In this document: positions 36,241 through 47,400 of the stretch, piece after piece
Numbering within the stretch: the first letter of the stretch is position 1
Layout of the letters: the number at the start of each line of letters is the position of its first letter
Origin: Pelargonium x hortorum
Taxonomy: Eukaryota; Streptophyta; Magnoliopsida; Geraniales; Geraniaceae
DNA: 60,464 bases
Reading direction: 5' to 3'
NCBI GenBank assembly: GCA_036897525.1
Contig: JAYMTJ010000061.1
Span: forward strand, 1-60,464
Position numbers and translations under genes: made by a program
The notes under the pieces: generated by a model
Databases searched by the model: none
What the model was told of the DNA's origin: nothing
Seen by the model: the letters and a program-made list of their open reading frames with translations, nothing else

Positions 36241-36487
36241 TGATTTATTCAAACAACCTCCTATAGTAGAGATTCTCGTGGAAGTCAAGTTCTACAGGAG
36301 AATTTTCAGGGTAATAAATAAAAAGGAGGAATTTAGTACAGAGATATTTGTTTTATGACCTACGACTCTTGTATTGCTTGTACTGACGGAGTCCCTTACA
36401 AGACTTAAGATTCTTTAAAAGGATTTTTGTTGTATTATCCTTATGCTTGTATAGCTAGAATTGTACAAAATAAGCTTGCCTTTAACA

Positions 36488-36506
36488 AAACACTGAACAA
36501 AAGCGA
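36488..36506 (+). repeat. Dispersed 19-bp repeat, copy 2
   Basis: Exact copy of 26146-26164. Confidence 0.75.
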
Positions 36507-36945
36507 GTTACCTTTATAATTAGACAGTCAATTCGTGCCTATATTCTTGACTACCTTATTCTCCTAAAAAACCAAGCTTTATTAAATTAAATTAAATGAG
36601 AAGGTTAAGTAAGGTTCTAGCTATAGTAATTTAAGAATCCTGTTTTTCCCTTACCAGTAACTTAGTTTTTTTGTTCTGGCTATCTTCCTGTCTTAATAAT
36701 AACCTGGTTCAGAACCAATTAAATAAAATGAAAAAAAAATACCGAAACCTCCTACAATTATTACTATGCTCCGGTTAAGCCTTTCCTATTTATTCTTGAA
36801 TAAGATACAAACAAGGATTTACCCCTTTAGTTAGAGTATCCCTTTTAGATCTGGAACTGAGAAAACTGAAGAAAAATCTTCCGGGTTTATCTCTTTATAA
36901 TGAAATTAAGGTTTTGTGTAAGAAGTTTTGTGTTCTAGTCTAGAT

Positions 36946-36964
36946 CTAGAAGGATCCTTTCTAG
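36946..36964. repeat. Long imperfect palindrome around AAGGATCCTT
   Basis: CTAGAAGGATCCTTTCTAG gives nine pairs with a single extra T in the right arm. One of the longest members of the small palindrome family. Confidence 0.8.
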
Positions 36965-37903
36965 TTGAGAATCCTTAAAAAAGGTTAAGTGCTATCTTGG
37001 AAATTCTTTTTTCTCTAAGGAGTCCTTTGGCACGTGCGAAAAAGAGCCAAAATATAAGAAACTTCTCTAATAGTTTTAGTGCAGCTTATCCATTTATAAG
37101 TCTATAAAAAGAACTTAGTGAGTTATTGGATTTGAACCTATTTTAATAAAAAGGGGTTACTCGGGCTCAGGAGAAACTGACTACGGGGCACACGCAGGAT
37201 TTAGCCAAAAGCATACTAAGTAGTTGAAGTTTATTACCAGAGCTAGCTGAAATCACGGGTCCTCGTACATAATACATAAAGTATCGGGTTATTAGTTATT
37301 TCTAAAACCCTCTCGATATTGAGACTTTGTTAACTAAGTAAAGAGCTTAGACATGTGCACAAGTTAAACGTAGGATTTGAAACGAGAAGTTGAGATATCC
37401 AAGACTGGTACTAAATTCCTATAAGAACCTTATTCCTCTTTGGAAAAGCTTGTTAAGAGAAAAATGGAATAAATAGCCCCCCGAAATCAAGCTTTTTTCT
37501 AAAGACTTTAAAGTAGAAACAGAAGTTCTTCATTTTCTATACTCCTAGAATTATAAACAAGACAAAGACTCTTGAACCTTATTTTTATTTAGATAGGTTA
37601 AAGTTAACTAACAGATATTTTCAACTTATACTAATAGCTTTATACCCTTTCTCTCATATAGTATTCACAATCAAAAGGCTGGTGTGGCTAAAGGCCCTTC
37701 ATTTAGATAAAAGTAGACCCTTTCTTTTCCTTCTTTTTTTATCCTGGGGGTAATAGCAAAAAGCGAGTCTTTCGCTTTATTTTAGGAAATCAATTGATAA
37801 GAAGTCATAAAAACCTCAATAACTAACCTTAAAGTCGTACTACGAATATGTAAATAAAGACGGATGCTCGTGTTCTGGAACGGGGAGTCTAGTATGGTGG
37901 TAC

Positions 37904-37920
37904 TTTTAATACTAAAACTC
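37904..37920 (+). repeat. Dispersed 17-bp repeat, copy 2
   Basis: Exact copy of 3036-3052. It is preceded by AGTATGGTGGTAC, which looks like part of a D-arm. Confidence 0.6.
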
Positions 37921-38436
37921 TTTTAGTGAACAAATATTAGTGGAGCCCTTTTTAGCTGTAGCTTTCTGACTGGGATAAAAGTTTGAGACATGTCAGTTGA
38001 CATAAGTTAGAGGATAATAGCAGCCCCTGCCTTTTCAATTGAACCCCACTAGCACTTCCTCTTGACTTTGTTTAACGAATGTAAAGTAGTAAGTTAAATA
38101 AGTGGTTCCCTAAGACTCTCTTTTATTTCCAATTTCTTGTTTCAATTCTCGAGTACGAGTAAAGTTCAGTTTGAGTCAAAACTTCTTCATTTATAGGATT
38201 CTCGTCCAAGGGAGCTCTTGGATTCGAGGTATATTAGGTTTTTCTTGGGCAACCTCCGCAATTCACAGATAAGAAACTGGTAAAATTGACTTTTTGATTT
38301 AGCTTGTACTTGATCAAAACTTTAGCTGTTTTTCCCACGCTGGAATTTGAAAAAACCTGAATAGAGACAGAAAGCACTAGTATAATATGGGAGTTTATCA
38401 CAAGCGCTGAACCTTGGGCTTGCAAAAGGGGGAATA

Positions 38437-38512
38437 CCAGAGTTACTTATGGGGGCTTGAACCCACGCGTGCTCGGGTAACGGCTGACTGCTCTACCAAT
38501 CGGAATAAGGAA
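38437..38512 (-). pseudogene. trnN: tRNA-Asn-like remnant
   Basis: The minus strand runs TTCCTTATTCCGATTGGTAGAGCA, then GTCAGCCGTTACCCGAG and CGTGGGTTCAAGCCCCCATAAGTAA (spaced as in a tRNA). The acceptor halves TTCCTTA and TAAGTAA pair at six of seven positions, so the ends still match each other. Two or three bases of the 5' D-stem are missing. The anticodon arm resembles trnN (GTCGGCTGTTAACTGAT in plants) with GTT in the anticodon place, but the base before it is C instead of T, and two of five stem pairs are lost. Probably non-functional; other identities are possible. Confidence 0.5.
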
Positions 38513-41197
38513 GCTTTGTATTACCGTGAAAAGCTGGAGTGTTTGATAAAATTCCTCTCATAAATACAATGCAAACTCCCGTATTTCTCTTGAACTAAAA
38601 CCCTCTAACTTAAAGCTTTATGAAACTGAGAACTCGCTTTCTATCCTAGAACAAAAGAATTAGGAAGATTTGATAATTGATTGACTCTTTTCGGTTTCGG
38701 TATACATAAAAAAGCATTTACAATAGCAATTAAAAGCTTGCGATAGGAATTTTCTTTTTTAGTTATACTGCCAACTTTTCTTACTAACTATAAAGGGTAT
38801 CTCTTTTCGAAGCAATTTAGTGCGATACATTCCTAAGAAGTCTTATTTATAAAAACTGACATAGTAGCAGTGGATAAGTAGCCACGCTTTAAATAGAATA
38901 TTAATCGTGAGTTTCCTTACAAGCTCGGGTTTTTGGACATATAAAACAAGAAAGAATAAGAGACCTTGGCAAAAGCAGCTCATACTTCTCCTGTTTATTT
39001 ATAAGATTTCTAAGTCTTCTTTTAAATAGATATTAAATTCATAGTAAGTATTCAGATATTACATACCCCATATACGAACTTACCTTTTATTAAAATTGCT
39101 TGTAGGGGTAAGACTTACTAAATAAGGTATAGGCTTTCGCTAGATAAAGAATGCAAGGGATTCTAAAATCAGTCTAATTTTTAGTCTTCTGAGAGAATTT
39201 TACCATGGATCCTATATCTAGATCTAGTGAGATTTTTGATACCTCGAGAATTCTTGGTAATAAATAGACCCTAAGTTCGCTTACAGGAAAATTTTCAAGC
39301 GAAAGCATATATTTTGATATACCTAACTTTCTACTTACTTTCTTTTAAAATCCACATAATATAAAATTTTATCTTGTATATATATTAAAGTCATTTCAGT
39401 AGTATAGAAAAACAGTAGTTCATAATAGGTAAGCTCTATGAATCTTAACACGGACCCTCTTTGCAACTTTAAAGTAAAGATGGATATACAGCCTATAAAG
39501 AGCCTGGTTTAGAAACCTAGATCAAAGAGTATACACCTATCCATTCCGTTGAATCGCTATTCGCGTTCCTGAACAAATCTGATATAAGTAGTAATACTCA
39601 TACATAGCCCCAATCTCAGTAGGGATCCTACTCCGAAGCCTTCTTATCTAGATCCAGATTTTAATACGAATACTATACTAGTTTATTCATTATTTAAGCG
39701 AATATGCCTTGATTAATTGAATAGAGTTTTTACTAGTAACGGGATGACCTAAAACTCATAAGGATTTTCCCATACGATCGAGCTCTCGCCCTTTTCGGTA
39801 GTGGCAAATACTAAAAGTTTTCCTTCCATTTATCATATCTAGTTCTTCTAAATTTTTTTTGGAGCCCTTTGTGATTAGCATGGGTAGTTAACCCCTCTGC
39901 AGGCTAAAAGACCCTGTTCTATCTGTACTAAATAAACTTGTAAAACCGGTGCGCCATAGTTGGGACCTGCTGGGGGAGCTCCTCTAAGTGGATAGGTTGA
40001 AGTTTATAGTTATCTTGCGTATTAATATATGATAGTAAAGCTTCATTTATTCACGAGGTCCTCCTAACTAATAAGAAAGTTCTTAAATTAATACTAACCC
40101 ATAATGTAACTTTGTTAGAGTCACTTAGCTATAAGATTCGTGAAATTTATCTATACTGTACTAGACCCTACATCCTTGAAAACGCTATCTAATAATATAG
40201 TATCGGATAGGTACAGATACAGTCAGGCTGCCGGTTTTATACTACTTAGCCTTCCAACTCACCATATCATATTCATAAGAAGCAAGCGAAGAGTAAACGA
40301 AAACTGTGTGCCATAACCTTTCGCTTTAGTCCAACAAGATAAACAATCAATTAAAGAAAACGTAAAAAAGAAAAGGGTAACTAAAATGTTTTGACAAGAC
40401 GTGGTATAATATAAAAAGTCTAGATTTAACTCTCTTATATCAGTAGGATTTCTCCGCTCGTTCCCAGTCTTTAAAAGAAGATAAGCGCCAAAGGGACTAA
40501 TACTTAAAACGCAGTTAGTTAAGTTATTCTTCAGGAAGTACATCCGGTAATGGAAGAAGGGTGTAGAGAACGACGTTTAGAGTCTAATAAGGTTTTCTCT
40601 CTGCTATTATCGAGCTATTTACTTGGTTTTAAACATATAAAAGTATATGGGGATGCCTGGTTAGCTTAGAGACATTAAGTATCTTACTTCTTAATTTTAT
40701 GTCTATAGTATACTATGAAATACTTATACAGTAGGCTTAGTCCCGACTTACAGAGAGTCCAAAAAGGGCTGAGGGTTTGCAAAGAGATCCAGACGTAGAA
40801 ATTTGAAATTCCTCAATTCAAGGAGGTCCTATTTTTAAGTATATTTTTATTTGTGTACTTTGATCTTTTATCAAACAGCTGAAACATAATACGAAAAGTG
40901 TACTTGAGTGGATTCTAGCCATTTTATTTGGAAGTGAGTTTAGTAGGTTACTAAAAAGTAGAAATCTAAGTCAGTAATAAATAAGTAGTAATATCCTTCT
41001 AAACTAAAACTTTTAGGAAATTAGGATACCTTTTTCACAAATATAAATAAAGAAGTAGCTTACAAATACCTTACTTAAAAGATTAGTGTTTTCTTGTAGT
41101 AAATACTTTTTCGAAAGGAAATTCCTAATAATGTAGTCCGCAATCACTTATAAAAAAATTCAGATTTGTCTACCATAAAATGCAGTAAAGTTCCCAG
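38513..41197. other. AT-rich desert with hairpins
   Basis: No gene recognised. A 94-codon ATG frame at 40259-40543 (minus) has no recognisable similarity. The hairpin AGTAGG-GAT-CCTACT lies at 39618-39632. Confidence 0.45.
39618..39632. repeat. Hairpin AGTAGG-GAT-CCTACT
   Basis: Perfect six-base arms with a three-base loop; one of the clearest single examples of the element. Confidence 0.85.
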
Positions 41198-41262
41198 TTT
41201 TTTGAAGTGGTAATACAAACCCGAATCGGTGACAAGGGTTCCAAGTCCTGTTATCGTAAATT
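41195..41262 (+). pseudogene. Weak tRNA-like remnant
   Basis: GAAGTGGTAATACAAACC resembles a D-arm and GACAAGGGTTCCAAGTCCTG a T-arm with one inserted C in the loop. The anticodon arm is not recognisable and the spacing is short. Only the two arms support a tRNA origin. Confidence 0.3.
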
Positions 41263-42361
41263 GTAAAGTAAAGGCCTAGTACAATTAATACAGAAGAAGG
41301 CAAGTCAATTAAAGGATAAGCTGTCTTACTACTTCAAATCTTAGGAATAACTATTAAGAAACTTAGGCAAGCTTGTGTGTTCCCTTGTTTACAGGTTTCC
41401 AATTCTAGGTAGTAAAGTAAGAGAGCTGTTAGGGAGTAAAAAGAACCGAAGCTTTAGTAATGAATTTCCCGTCCAGTAAATAAAGTCAAGAGTGAGATAA
41501 AGTAGTTTAAGTTATAGATTCTTGTTTAATCGGATAGGAAAAGGGTTTTACAGGAGTAGGTTTCTTCGCTATCTTTCTATTAGAAGTTTCTAGTAGATAG
41601 AGAAGGACTTTTAGAATACCGGTGGATATTGTAAGAAGAAGGTTTCCAGTCTTTCTTATAAAGTAACTATATACTGTTTACTTTTTTTAGACTTTTTCCT
41701 CACTTCTATCTACTGCGTCCAGTAGCCCAAGAAGTTACTGCAAAGAGTTCGAATCAATATGTACAAAACTAACTTAATTTAAAAAGTCAATTTTTATATC
41801 TAAGAAGAATGCTAAAGAAATAAAGAAAATAAGACTGCCTAAAAAAAGGTACTTTGCTCAATTCACTATAAGGTAAAATATGAAGGGGATAATACAAGAT
41901 AGGCGGGTGTTTGATCACTCGCAATATCTCCTAGGAAAAAGTAGGAAACGAACCTAAGTTTAGAGCTTTGACTACAATGAAAGTAAAATAACTTAGATAT
42001 AAAACCTAGTTTAGCTAATTAAATCGCCCTAAGTTGTTTACATTTATATTAATGAGAGAGTACCCTACATTTTGATTCTAAGAATCTCGGGTTAGTGACC
42101 TACGCAAGAATCCTCATGCCACAATAACTCCAAAAGAAGGAAAACCCTGGTTCTATAACAGCTTTTAAAACATCTTGGAGATGCCTATTGAAGAGAAAGA
42201 CACCCGTATTAATAGATACAAATTTTTCAAAACTATGTCTCATTCAAGAGAAAGGTATGGCAATGTAAGGAATTTTAATCGCTGAAATTATAATAGATTT
42301 AGCTTGTTTTGAATACTAAACTCGTTAAGTGGGCGGTTATATTCCAGTTTTCTTTCTTTCA

Positions 42362-42475
42362 GGGTGTATAGCTCAGTTAGTAGAACATTGGACTTTTAAC
42401 ATAGATAAGGAGTCCTATCGAATGGATTCAATTGAGTTTCAATTTGGTAAAATAGCTTGTACTTGCTATACTAAA
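42362..42475 (+). pseudogene. trnK: tRNA-Lys: good 5' half, 3' half disrupted after a hairpin
   Basis: GGGTGTATAGCTCAGTTAGT, then AGAACATTGGACTTTTAACATA, matches mitochondrial trnK(UUU) with only a few changes through acceptor, D-arm and anticodon arm (loop CTTTTAA, anticodon TTT). At the variable loop a 16-base hairpin, GATAAGGAGTCCTATC (42404-42419), appears and the T-arm after it is not proper: ATGGATTCAATTGAG keeps TTCAA but not the stem. Further on, TGCTATAC at 42464-42471 equals the normal 3' end of trnK, and TATACTA there would pair with the 5' acceptor GGGTGTA at six of seven positions counting G-T. So an insertion-like event may have split the gene. Whether a tRNA can still be made is unknown; most likely not. 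Confidence 0.7.
42404..42419. repeat. Hairpin element inside a tRNA-Lys remnant
   Basis: GATA-AGGA and TCCTATC form an imperfect hairpin (one extra A) with a one-base loop. It stands exactly where the variable loop of tRNA-Lys should be, between the intact anticodon arm and the disrupted T-arm. It has the same AAGGA/TCCT core as elements elsewhere. Confidence 0.7.
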
Positions 42476-43273
42476 AGGTGAAAGAAGAGCTTGGTTTAGA
42501 TAACTTTTAAGTTTGATACTGACCGTTATCCCTCTTCGCTTGCTAATGGAGAAAGTTAACTAAATATCTATAAAGCTATGCCTTGTTGTTATTGGTTATA
42601 TGGTGCTCTTTGGCTATTACATTTGTAGTAGACCTCAGAAGAACTCTTGGTTTTTCGTTTGTAAGTGAGTATAATAGTAGGGGGTCTCTCCTAACCAAGA
42701 AACAAAAAATAGAAGTGTAAAAGCTTCTTTACAGAAATTTGATTTATAGGATTTATACCTTTGTTATTCATTTTAAAACTAATCAAACAAATGAAATTCA
42801 AGTTAGTAGTTTATTTCGTATTTAAAGAAATCCTAAAAGTGTATAGGAGTGGCCCTAATGTCACTCTCCATACATTCCAAGAAGTAATTACACAGCTCCA
42901 AAGCCTGCTCTTGGGAAAATCGAGAAAATATAACAAACATATATATAATAAGCTCCTTTTTTTTCTGACTGGTTAGTAGAATTAATTTCCTTACTATAAA
43001 AAAGATGTTCTTTGTATTTAAAGTTAAAACAAAAACCTCTAAGCCTTGCTCGTTGTGTACCGTTCAGAGATATACTACTTACTGATAAGAACATATCTTG
43101 TAGGAACTTATAACTTTTTGGCAGTTTTTTGGAAACCCATGAGTAAATTCTTACTTAAGAAAAGCTAGCATCTACCTGGTTTGAGTCCCTAGAGTGGCAG
43201 CTCGTAGTCGTATAAAGTAGGACAGCTTTTAATGAAAAGTGGGGAATACCGCCAAAAGGAGGGGTCTTTCTTA

Positions 43274-43342
43274 TGGGGTATAGCACTGCTTGAACCTGCT
43301 GCCGTTAGGTCAAAAGCGCAACGCTCTACCAACCCAGGAAAG
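43274..43342 (-). pseudogene. trnK: tRNA-Lys: good 3' half, 5' end replaced
   Basis: The minus strand reads TTGGTAGAGCGTTGCGCTTT, then TGACCTAACGGCAGCAGGTT and CAAGCAGTGCTATACCCC. This follows trnK(UUU) from the D-loop to the 3' end, with the anticodon TTT in the loop CTTTTGA. The first 15 or so bases (acceptor and 5' D-stem) are replaced by unrelated sequence. One anticodon-stem pair and two T-stem pairs are lost. It is thus broken in the opposite half from the 42362 copy, 0.9 kb away on the other strand. A perfect stem CCAGGA/TCCTGG (43334-43339 and 43351-43356) spans the junction between this remnant and the ~90-bp repeat. Confidence 0.65.
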
Positions 43343-43344
43343 TG

Positions 43345-43436
43345 GAAACCTCCTGGTAGTAGGATTCGGAATTCTGCTAGTTAAATGCGTGGATACAGTT
43401 GTCCGTGAGGAAATGACACATAACGAATACAAGACG
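43345..43436 (+). repeat. ~90-bp structured repeat, copy 2
   Basis: Begins GAAACCTCCTGGTAGTAGGA and ends near CAAGACG; about 80% identical to 22201-22289. The hairpin TAGTAGGAT, loop TCGGA, ATTCTGCTA and the stem GGATA-CAGT-TGTCC are followed by CCGTGAGGAAA. The copy has a two-base length difference between the stems, so a shared protein frame is unlikely and conservation is better explained by RNA structure or recent duplication. It directly adjoins the 5' side of the minus-strand tRNA-Lys remnant. Confidence 0.75.
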
Positions 43437-44370
43437 TAAGCTCAAAAGGACACCGATGCATTAGACACTTATTAAGCCGTAGTTTATTTGCTAGGGTGAT
43501 AACTTGTAAGGCAACAAACAAAAAAGCTCTCGAATAAGAAAATTAAGAAAAAGAATCAACCGACAAGAACGATATCGGACTAGTAAAGCTAATAAAGCCA
43601 TGTCTCGTTATTATTATATAAATGCAATCAACATTTCTATTTAAGTGATTTTTATTAAAGGGAGAGACTTATTACGAGGGTTGCTAACTCTCTTACATGT
43701 TGTTGCGCTTAATAAGAGAAACGTAAACCCTGTCAATAATATAGAATTCCAAACCTCAGGAAACCAGTACTAGGAAGAAGTTAGAATCGAAGATAAATAT
43801 ACATTTCTGAAAAGGAACCTTCTGCTTGTCAAGAATTAGGTATCTACAACACAACTATTGAGTCCCCTGAATACAGGAGTACAAAAGGAACGCGGTTGAG
43901 GAGCCGGGATATACATTCTACTAGCCTGAAAACTCTCTAAAAAGTGCTACAAGATTGCGTATTGGTTGCGGCGATTGCTTTGAGTAACCCCCGTTAAGGA
44001 GGGATCCTCGCTTTTCTATTGGACCTAACTGCTCATACTTTTACAGGGATAAGTATAAAGGTAAAAACTACTTTGCTAGAAAGGCTCGTATCACAAGGAA
44101 TATTACCTGACGAGTAGGATTTTTAAGTATATGTGGATAGCGGGGTATATAAATAGATATAATAAGTATAGGGTGCTGGTTTAGTGCTCGTTCTTTAATT
44201 TCTTCTTGTATATCCAGTCTTTTTATTGAGACATACTCTAGAAATCACTTTTTTTAATGGTAGCGAATCAAGAGATCCAGGGCTTAAGTTCATAGTTCTT
44301 CAATTCAACGCAAGCCGGGTATCATAACAAGGTTGGTAACCCTTTTTGAAAAAATAGAATTCCTTTTGTT

Positions 44371-44443
44371 ATAGTTATAGCTACGGGGTAAAGCACTGAT
44401 TCAGAGAGTCGGCGTGCAAAGGTTCAAACCCCATAGTATATAT
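44371..44443 (+). pseudogene. trnQ: tRNA-Gln-like sequence with altered anticodon loop, copy 2
   Basis: TATAGCTACGGGGTAAAGCA, then CTGATTCAGAGAGTCGG and CGTGCAAAGGTTCAAACCCC aligns without gaps from the D-arm to the T-loop with the 35106 copy and with plant mitochondrial trnQ. The D-stem is GCT/AGC as in copy 1. The anticodon stem CTGAT/GTCGG is fully paired (with G-T pairs) although its bases differ from the usual TCGGT/ACCGG. The loop TCAGAGA has AGA where TTG should be and C before it. The T-stem and acceptor pair poorly, and the 3' end departs from TTTTACTCCA. A decayed gene is likely; a diverged tRNA-derived family is the alternative. Confidence 0.6.
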
Positions 44444-47400
44444 AAGACAGTAACTCTTCATTTACTAAAACTTTTCATCCCTAACTTTTTTAGAGTTATT
44501 TCATCTCTTATCTTATAGTTAGCGGACTTACTCACATATGGGAGGGATTCCTCTCTAATTAAAGCAGCTAGCCCCTCCTGACAAGAGGAAAAGGGCTCAC
44601 TAAACTAAATATAAAGACTTGTAAATAAAAGTCTATTAATTAACCCCACTGACTTTCCAAAAAGTCCGAGAACTTAGATTAAGACTTTCTAGTTGTTTGT
44701 TGAACTGAAATCCATTACTTTCAGTAGCCCTTTAACCAGAATACAGTAACACATCCGTTCAAGTCCCACAGCACCATATAAGACTGAGAAAGATATCTTA
44801 AAACTCTAAAACTGGGAATGGGAAAGCTTTCTTTTGCTATCATCCTATATATAAATCACTAAAGAAAATCCTTTAACTACTCCTAAGACTTTAACTGATT
44901 CTTGACCTTCTCATTAATGATCAATTAGCTCAGTAGTTCTTAGGCTTTTAATAAGGACTTCTTGTTCTTATAAGTTTGAATTTCGTAAAGTTAAGGTTGG
45001 CAGTTTTCCTTTTTGTCTAAAAGTGTAGTCGAGTCTACTCCTTTTTATGGGGTCTAGCTTCTTTGCCAATAGTTTGGAAGTCAGTAATTTCATTAAAGAA
45101 GGTTGTTTGCTGGTTTGAGAAGTCTACCTTAATGGACTCTTCGAGTAGGTTTTTCTAATTTATTAAATGTAAATTTGTGCTTTTGTGTGCTAATAAATAA
45201 AGGAGAAGATTCCCATACTCGTATTTCGGTACAGTGTTTTGAGTAAACAGATTTAGTAAATATGGGTAAATAGGGTAACATAATAGAATTTAGTATCCTT
45301 CTTTGGTTTATAACAGGTATAGTTTTTATATTAAAAAGTCATAATAATTGCATGCAAGCCTATAGCGGCACTTCTATCTTACTCCTTAAGGGCAGAAAGT
45401 ACAAATTACAATACCAGATATATAAGGATTAATCCCTAAAACTTCGATCGAAAGTCCTTTGATAAATCTTGCTTAAGTCTTATATCCCCCCCTTTATTTA
45501 ACTATTTCCGTGAAGTTACTTTATAAGGAATACCTTTTAAGAAACCTATCCAATGGATTACACTCAATTCCTCAATTTCTTTATCCTTAATTAGCAAACC
45601 AAACTGAAACAAAGTTCTGTAAAGGAGGTCTTTCGAGAATTACATTTAGTAATTAATTCCTGATATTAATACGGCTATAGGGGCTAAAGAAAGGGTGGGC
45701 TTTAAAAACTAGAGCAAGAAAGATATAGGGGTTTTACTCAAGAGTGCTAAAACAAAAATACATCTCATGTATGATTCCTCCTCTTTTTACTAGATTTACT
45801 CTAGTCTTTCCACATACACATAAAGATGCTTCCATTTACTTAAACTGTACAAAGGCCTACTTTTATATATATTGTATCTGTTTGAGGTTTGAAGTTTTAG
45901 GATTCAAAAGAAGACGTCCCATAAGGTTTCCTTTATTTATCAATGAAAGCAGAATTTTCTTGTCTAGCAAAAGCTTTAGGTCTTCCAAAAAAACAAAGGC
46001 CAAAAAGTATAAGTTGATGTCTGGTAAGAGTTATATGTAATTTGAGTGGCTACTACTATGTTCTATTTGTAGAGAACCGTCTTAGCCACAAGAAAATCCG
46101 CGAATCCTATACGAATAAGTTGGAATGATATATGATAGTTTTTTTTTGTAATAGATAGCAATGCTAGGTGCAGAATCCTGTTCATACGTATAGTAAGTAT
46201 GTCTAAGAACTCTTAGTGAATATATAGATATGCAGGATTGAGTTGCTACAAAGATTCCTTAAAGCATTTTTGGGGCTTCTTGAGAGAAAAGTTCCTCCTT
46301 AGATTCTTGATTAGCTCCTTTTTTTATACAAATAGATAGATCCAACTGCAGCAGGAATTTCCAGTTTAAAGAGTTGTGGGATTATAATACAAACTAAGGC
46401 ACGAAATTAACTATATGTGAAACCTATCTCATACCATATAAGGGACACCTGCAGAAACCATAAAAAACTAAATAATAAAGTTGTGTCCTGGCGTCTTTCT
46501 TAAGGGCATAAGGCATAAAAAATCCGGTTGGTAATTTGAGAAGTATGTAGAATTCTCTCTTTTCTTGAAATCAATTAATTACTCAGTGTTAGTTTTTTAC
46601 TCTTTTTGAATTTGACCTTTATCCTTAGCTTAGAAAACTCATTAGTTAAGCTTAACTCTACCTAGAAGTCAAAGTCTAGAAACCAGGTTTGAAGGAGTGT
46701 TTTTTACGGGTACTTGCTTTAGTGCTCGAAGGCTGCTTTGTAAGGGCTTAACGCTGGAATTCTAATTTTAAAGTAAGGATAGAAGGTTTTATAGGCTCTA
46801 AAGATATTTCAAAGGAGAAAGGCTGTTATATTTGTTATATTATAAGAAATCTGGTATTTACGGATCTGGGATTAGCTCTATATTATTGGCAGCTTGCTTT
46901 CATATAGGGCTCTGGCGTTTAGGATTCTGTATGAATAGATTGAATTTAAGAATTAGAAAGCTAAGTAAGTTAAAGACTCCAGGAGGATATAAAAAAGACT
47001 ATAGTTTCAGGGTTAAAAGTACCCATATCTTCCTTAATTAACTAACCAGGGTATATTAACAAACTATAATTTAATTAAAGATTGGGGCTTCTTTGGTTTA
47101 ATCTTTAGTCTTTCTGATTTATCTGAATTTACTAGTAAAGGGTTTTTCTAATTGTAAAATGGCTCTCTATCTGACTGAGTTTAACTAGAAAAAAAAGCTC
47201 TAGCCCAGCCCACATGAGAGCTACAGTAAGTCTAGCTGCCTAAGAATTAAGTTATACAGAAACAACTAAAAGCAGTTAGTCAGATGGGGTACAGATTTTT
47301 TTTCAAGTAAGGGTTTCTAGTTCTAACTATTTCATTAATACATTAATAAAAGGGTGTTGCCCTTGGTATTCTAATTTGTTTCAATTTTTAATTGTGTAAG

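Noticed and set aside
44320-44345. ATAACAAGGTTGGTAACC, recalling the SSU rRNA 3' end
   Set aside because: Two-base insertion in the most conserved stretch and nothing else of the 3' domain nearby.
45744-46040. 98-codon frame with a basic, ribosomal-protein-like C-terminus
   Set aside because: It needs a GTG start, has no recognisable family motif, and lies in hairpin-rich DNA; length alone is weak evidence.
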